64,000 nucleotides of DNA, from positions 620,001-684,000 of the forward strand of contig CAVYXV010000008.1 of NCBI GenBank assembly GCA_963772585.1. The letters are read 5' to 3'. The first letter of the stretch is position 1; each line of letters opens with the position of its first letter. The notes below the pieces were generated by a model. The model was given only the letters and a program-made list of their open reading frames with translations, made no database searches and was not told the DNA's origin. The position numbers were made by a program, and so were the translations under genes. The DNA comes from CAVVXN01 sp963772585 (GTDB lineage Bacteria > Planctomycetota > PLA2 > JAEUHO01). Below, in pieces: positions 61,874 through 64,000 of the stretch.

Positions 61874-63336
61874 CAGAGTCTCCTCCTGCGCCCGAGCCAC
61901 GTGGTGGGACGCAGGAGGACGATGAACGCCACCACCTCCACGCGTCCCATGAGCATGTCGAGCGACAGAACACCCTTCAGCAAGGCCGGAAGATGGGTAT
62001 TGGTGATTCCCGTCGAGAGTCCGACGGTCCCCGCCGCCGACACGACCTCGAAGAGGCTGTCGAGCGGCGGGTAGCCGTAGATGAGGAAGATGAGCCACGA
62101 GAGCGTGACGAGGAAGCCGAACGCGGCCACGACGCCCACCACCCAAAAGACCTCATCCGGCCCGACGGAGTCGCCGCCTAGCCGGAGACTCGCACGACCG
62201 GAGCGGAGGATGGACGTTCGGTCGAGAAGGAGCCTCAGGATCCCCAGGAAGATGAGGAACCGGAAGATCTTGATGCCTCCGGAAGTCGAGCCCAGCCCGC
62301 CGCCGACGAACATGGAGATGATCAGGACGAGTTTCGATGCCGGTTCGAGCGCGGACGTCGGGACGCTGGAGAAGCCCGCCGTCGTCTGGGCCGAGACCGC
62401 CGTGAGCGCGAGGTCCGGGACCGGGATGTGCCCCTTGGCCGAGAGCCCCTGGATCAGGGCGAGGGCGCCGAAGCTCAGCGCGCAGAAGAGAAGCAGGCTG
62501 CGAAACTGCGGATCCGCAATGAGCTGCCGAGGGTGACGGTAGAGAGTTGGGGAATAGCAAGAGAACGGCACTGCCCCCGCAAGGCAAAGCGCCAGGATCC
62601 CTACCTGGACCCGGCCCGAGAAGATGGCGAGGCTGCCGTCATGACTTGCGAAGCCTCCGGTCGAGATCGAGGCGAATGCGTGGAGGACGGCATCGAAGGC
62701 GCCTGCGCCGAGCGCCAACAGTGCGCCGATCCCGAGCAGCGTCAGCGACACGTACAGCACCAGCATCCGACGAGCGTTTGCGCGCGTTCCTCCGGCCACG
62801 TCGTCGACCTCTCGAGCGTCGAAGCCCATGCGCCGGGCCGAGGCGCCGGGCGTCACGATGAGCGCAAGCGCCAGCACGAGGACGCCGAGTCCGCCGATCC
62901 ACTGGAGCCAGGCGCGGGCAAACAGCAGGCCCGCCGGCGCGTCCTTCACGGAGGCCAGCATGCTCAGACCCGTTGTCGTCGCTCCCGATACCGATTCGAC
63001 CCAGGCGTCCAGCGGGGTCAACCCATAGGCAGTGAACGGGATCGCCCCGGCGAGCGAGGCGCCCCCGAACGCGAGCGCGGCGAGGACGAGGGCTTCGTTG
63101 CGCTGGAGATCCGCGCGGCAGCCGAACTTCCTGCCGAGCATCCCAAGCCCGAAGAGCCCCGCGCCTACGGCGACGTTGTAGAGGGCTACGTCCGACCGAC
63201 CGGTTGCCCACGCAACCGCCGCGGGCACGCAGGTCAGGACCCCCAGCGGGCCCAGCAACAGGCCCAGGTAGTGGGCGAGGACCGGAATGCGCACGGCAAA
63301 GCGCAGACTCTCGAAGCTGCGGGAACTGGTGAGCAT
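61873..63336 (-). CDS. trkH: Trk-type potassium channel subunit TrkH
   Basis: 487 aa membrane K+ channel. Four pore-loop repeats with selectivity glycines: SVSGATTTGLSMLA, FASISTGGFASHDGS, AVSAQTTAGFSSVP and VVSAAGTVGLSTGI. SMFVGGGLGSTSGGIKIFRF is also typical (the gating loop region). About ten helices. Together with TrkA it imports K+, which would complement an ion-pumping N-ATPase. Start ATG 63336. High confidence. Confidence 0.95.
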   Translation of the reverse strand: MLTSSRSFESLRFAVRIPVLAHYLGLLLGPLGVLTCVPAAVAWATGRSDVALYNVAVGAGLFGLGMLGRKFGCRADLQRNEALVLAALAFGGASLAGAIPFTAYGLTPLDAWVESVSGATTTGLSMLASVKDAPAGLLFARAWLQWIGGLGVLVLALALIVTPGASARRMGFDAREVDDVAGGTRANARRMLVLYVSLTLLGIGALLALGAGAFDAVLHAFASISTGGFASHDGSLAIFSGRVQVGILALCLAGAVPFSCYSPTLYRHPRQLIADPQFRSLLLFCALSFGALALIQGLSAKGHIPVPDLALTAVSAQTTAGFSSVPTSALEPASKLVLIISMFVGGGLGSTSGGIKIFRFLIFLGILRLLLDRTSILRSGRASLRLGGDSVGPDEVFWVVGVVAAFGFLVTLSWLIFLIYGYPPLDSLFEVVSAAGTVGLSTGITNTHLPALLKGVLSLDMLMGRVEVVAFIVLLRPTTWLGRRRRL

Positions 63337-63634
63337 GGCGTGGAGGAACCCGGGGCGTCGTCGAGGCCTGCGGTCTCTGGGTTGGACATGCTATCCCACG
63401 GCGTGCGCTCCGAAGAGAAGCCGGCGCCAGCGGGCTCCGTCGTCCGTTCGTGGATCCTGCGGGCTGACCTGCACGACCCACGAACGGGCGTTGCATCGCG
63501 CGGCCCTCGTGTCCGGGGCCGGGAGGGCTCCAAGGAGGCGAGTCCGGCGGGCGAGAGGGATCCCGCACTGCGAATCGGTGGCATGCCGCTCGCGCCCGGA
63601 GCCTCGGTCGCTCGTCGTCGGCGCCCCTACGGGG
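63337..63634. other. 298-bp gap upstream of trkHA, mostly dispersed repeat
   Basis: It contains the trk promoter region (63337-63440, no clear -35/-10 found) and the repeat copy described separately. No gene seen. Confidence 0.45.
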
Positions 63635-63640
63635 TCATCT
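63444..63640 (-). repeat. Dispersed repeat copy upstream of trkH
   Basis: CCGTTCGTGG at 63444-63453 and CCACGAACGG at 63478-63487 are exact inverted repeats and match the two ends of the 243-bp element. From 63470 the sequence follows its reverse complement: TGCACGACCCACGAACGGGC and GTTGCATCGCGCGGCCCTCG. After a diverged middle it matches again at 63610-63640 (GCTCGTCGTCGGCGCCCCTA, then CGGGGTC). The right end touches the stop of the GlsB-like gene. Confidence 0.6.
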
Positions 63641-63910
63641 CCGCACGGCGCGTCGCAACAGCCCCACCACCAGGAGGAGCAGGAACGAGCCGGCGATCGT
63701 CCAGATGATGGGAACCGCCGCGTCGCCGACTTTCAGGACGTACAGTTCGGGCAAGCCCGTCTCGCGCGCCACCCAGGTCCCCACGAACGCGCCCACCCAT
63801 CCGATGACGACCGAGCCGAGGAACCCTGCGCGAACGCCGAGGAGCGACCCCGCGATCACCGCGCAAATGGCCCCTGCGATCAGGTAGATGACGATCTCGA
63901 GGACGGTCAT
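63635..63910 (-). CDS. GlsB/YeaQ/YmgE-family small membrane protein
   Basis: 91 aa with three hydrophobic helices: TVLEIVIYLIAGAICAVIAG, GFLGSVVIGWVGAFVGTWVA and VPIIWTIAGSFLLLLVVGLL. This is the transglycosylase-associated (Tgt-assoc) protein pattern, with glycine zippers at GxxGxxxGxxVGxW. Function is unclear, often stress-related. ATG 63910 is preceded by GGGGACTTCCC. It lies 298 bp upstream of trkH on the same strand. Confidence 0.88.
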   Translation of the reverse strand: MTVLEIVIYLIAGAICAVIAGSLLGVRAGFLGSVVIGWVGAFVGTWVARETGLPELYVLKVGDAAVPIIWTIAGSFLLLLVVGLLRRAVRR

Positions 63911-63921
63911 GGGAAGTCCCC

Positions 63922-64000
63922 CTAGTCACCGCGGGCCGAAGAGCCAGCGTCCCGCACGGCGAGTTCGACGGCCTCCCGGGACGCACCGGTCCGCCTCTGG
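63922..64000 (-). CDS. C-terminal end of an unknown gene (partial at window end)
   Basis: On the minus strand an open frame enters from the window edge and ends in TAG at 63922-63924, encoding QRRTGASREAVELAVRDAGS and then SARGD. It is too short to identify. The location 11 bp upstream of the GlsB-like gene would fit an operon. It could also be chance. Confidence 0.3.
   Translation of the reverse strand, partial: QRRTGASREAVELAVRDAGSSARGD

Overview
The window is a very GC-rich (by eye about 70% G+C), densely packed bacterial chromosome segment. The mix of families fits a Planctomycetota-like genome best: repeated carboxypeptidase-regulatory-like and YTV-like secreted proteins, a DUF1573 lipoprotein, an eight-haem cytochrome fused to HEAT/TPR repeats, an FmdE-type C1 protein and an N-ATPase. 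No rRNA or other strong taxonomic marker except ribosomal protein S4 is present, so this is an inference. No tRNA, CRISPR array, transposase or prophage was recognised.

Layout. 0-5.5 kb: a tungsten/molybdenum module, namely the end of an aldehyde:ferredoxin oxidoreductase, a cysteine-type NAD-linked formate dehydrogenase, and a TupABC-type tungstate ABC transporter. 5.6-8.7 kb: a three-gene NAD(P) transhydrogenase (pntAA-AB-B). tupC, pntAB and pntB carry one-base frameshifts that restore a good protein when corrected, which looks more like assembly indels than decay. 8.7-9.3 kb: two tandem copies of a 243-bp element with 18-bp inverted ends. 9.2-20.5 kb: housekeeping and envelope genes (ferrochelatase, an HPt-like protein lacking its histidine, YcjF-like membrane protein, TolB-like propeller, two zincins, STAS proteins, folK-folB, a PASTA protein, FabL-type enoyl reductase). 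20.5-29.1 kb: lipoproteins, a nine-repeat secreted protein, a LysR regulator beside a threonine-dehydrogenase-like SDR, and a secreted thioredoxin-domain protein. 29.3-39.9 kb: rpsD, a DPP-IV peptidase, a serine-less LexA-fold protein, cardiolipin synthase, the octahaem cytochrome and a GDPD-glpD-glpK glycerol operon. 40-51.3 kb: an accessory block of secreted or membrane proteins (19-repeat ankyrin protein, gluzincin-like protein, DUF2294, DUF502, DUF2950, DUF3300, YTV-like protein). 51.9-58.8 kb: a complete N-ATPase operon in the canonical order atpDCQRBEFAG, visibly less GC-rich than its surroundings. 59.1-64 kb: TauE, FmdE and a frameshifted Crp-like regulator, then a TrkA-TrkH potassium uptake operon and a GlsB-family membrane protein.

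Functionally the window combines low-potential C1/aldehyde oxidation with its tungstate supply, reductant balancing by transhydrogenase, glycerol-phosphate use, ion bioenergetics (N-ATPase with Trk) and much envelope protein. The most interesting unexplained signal is a dispersed, non-coding, MITE-like repeat family with at least six copies or fragments: 8.76, 9.00, 29.9, 51.4, 59.0 and 63.45 kb. All lie in gaps or at gene ends, and two of them bracket the N-ATPase operon.
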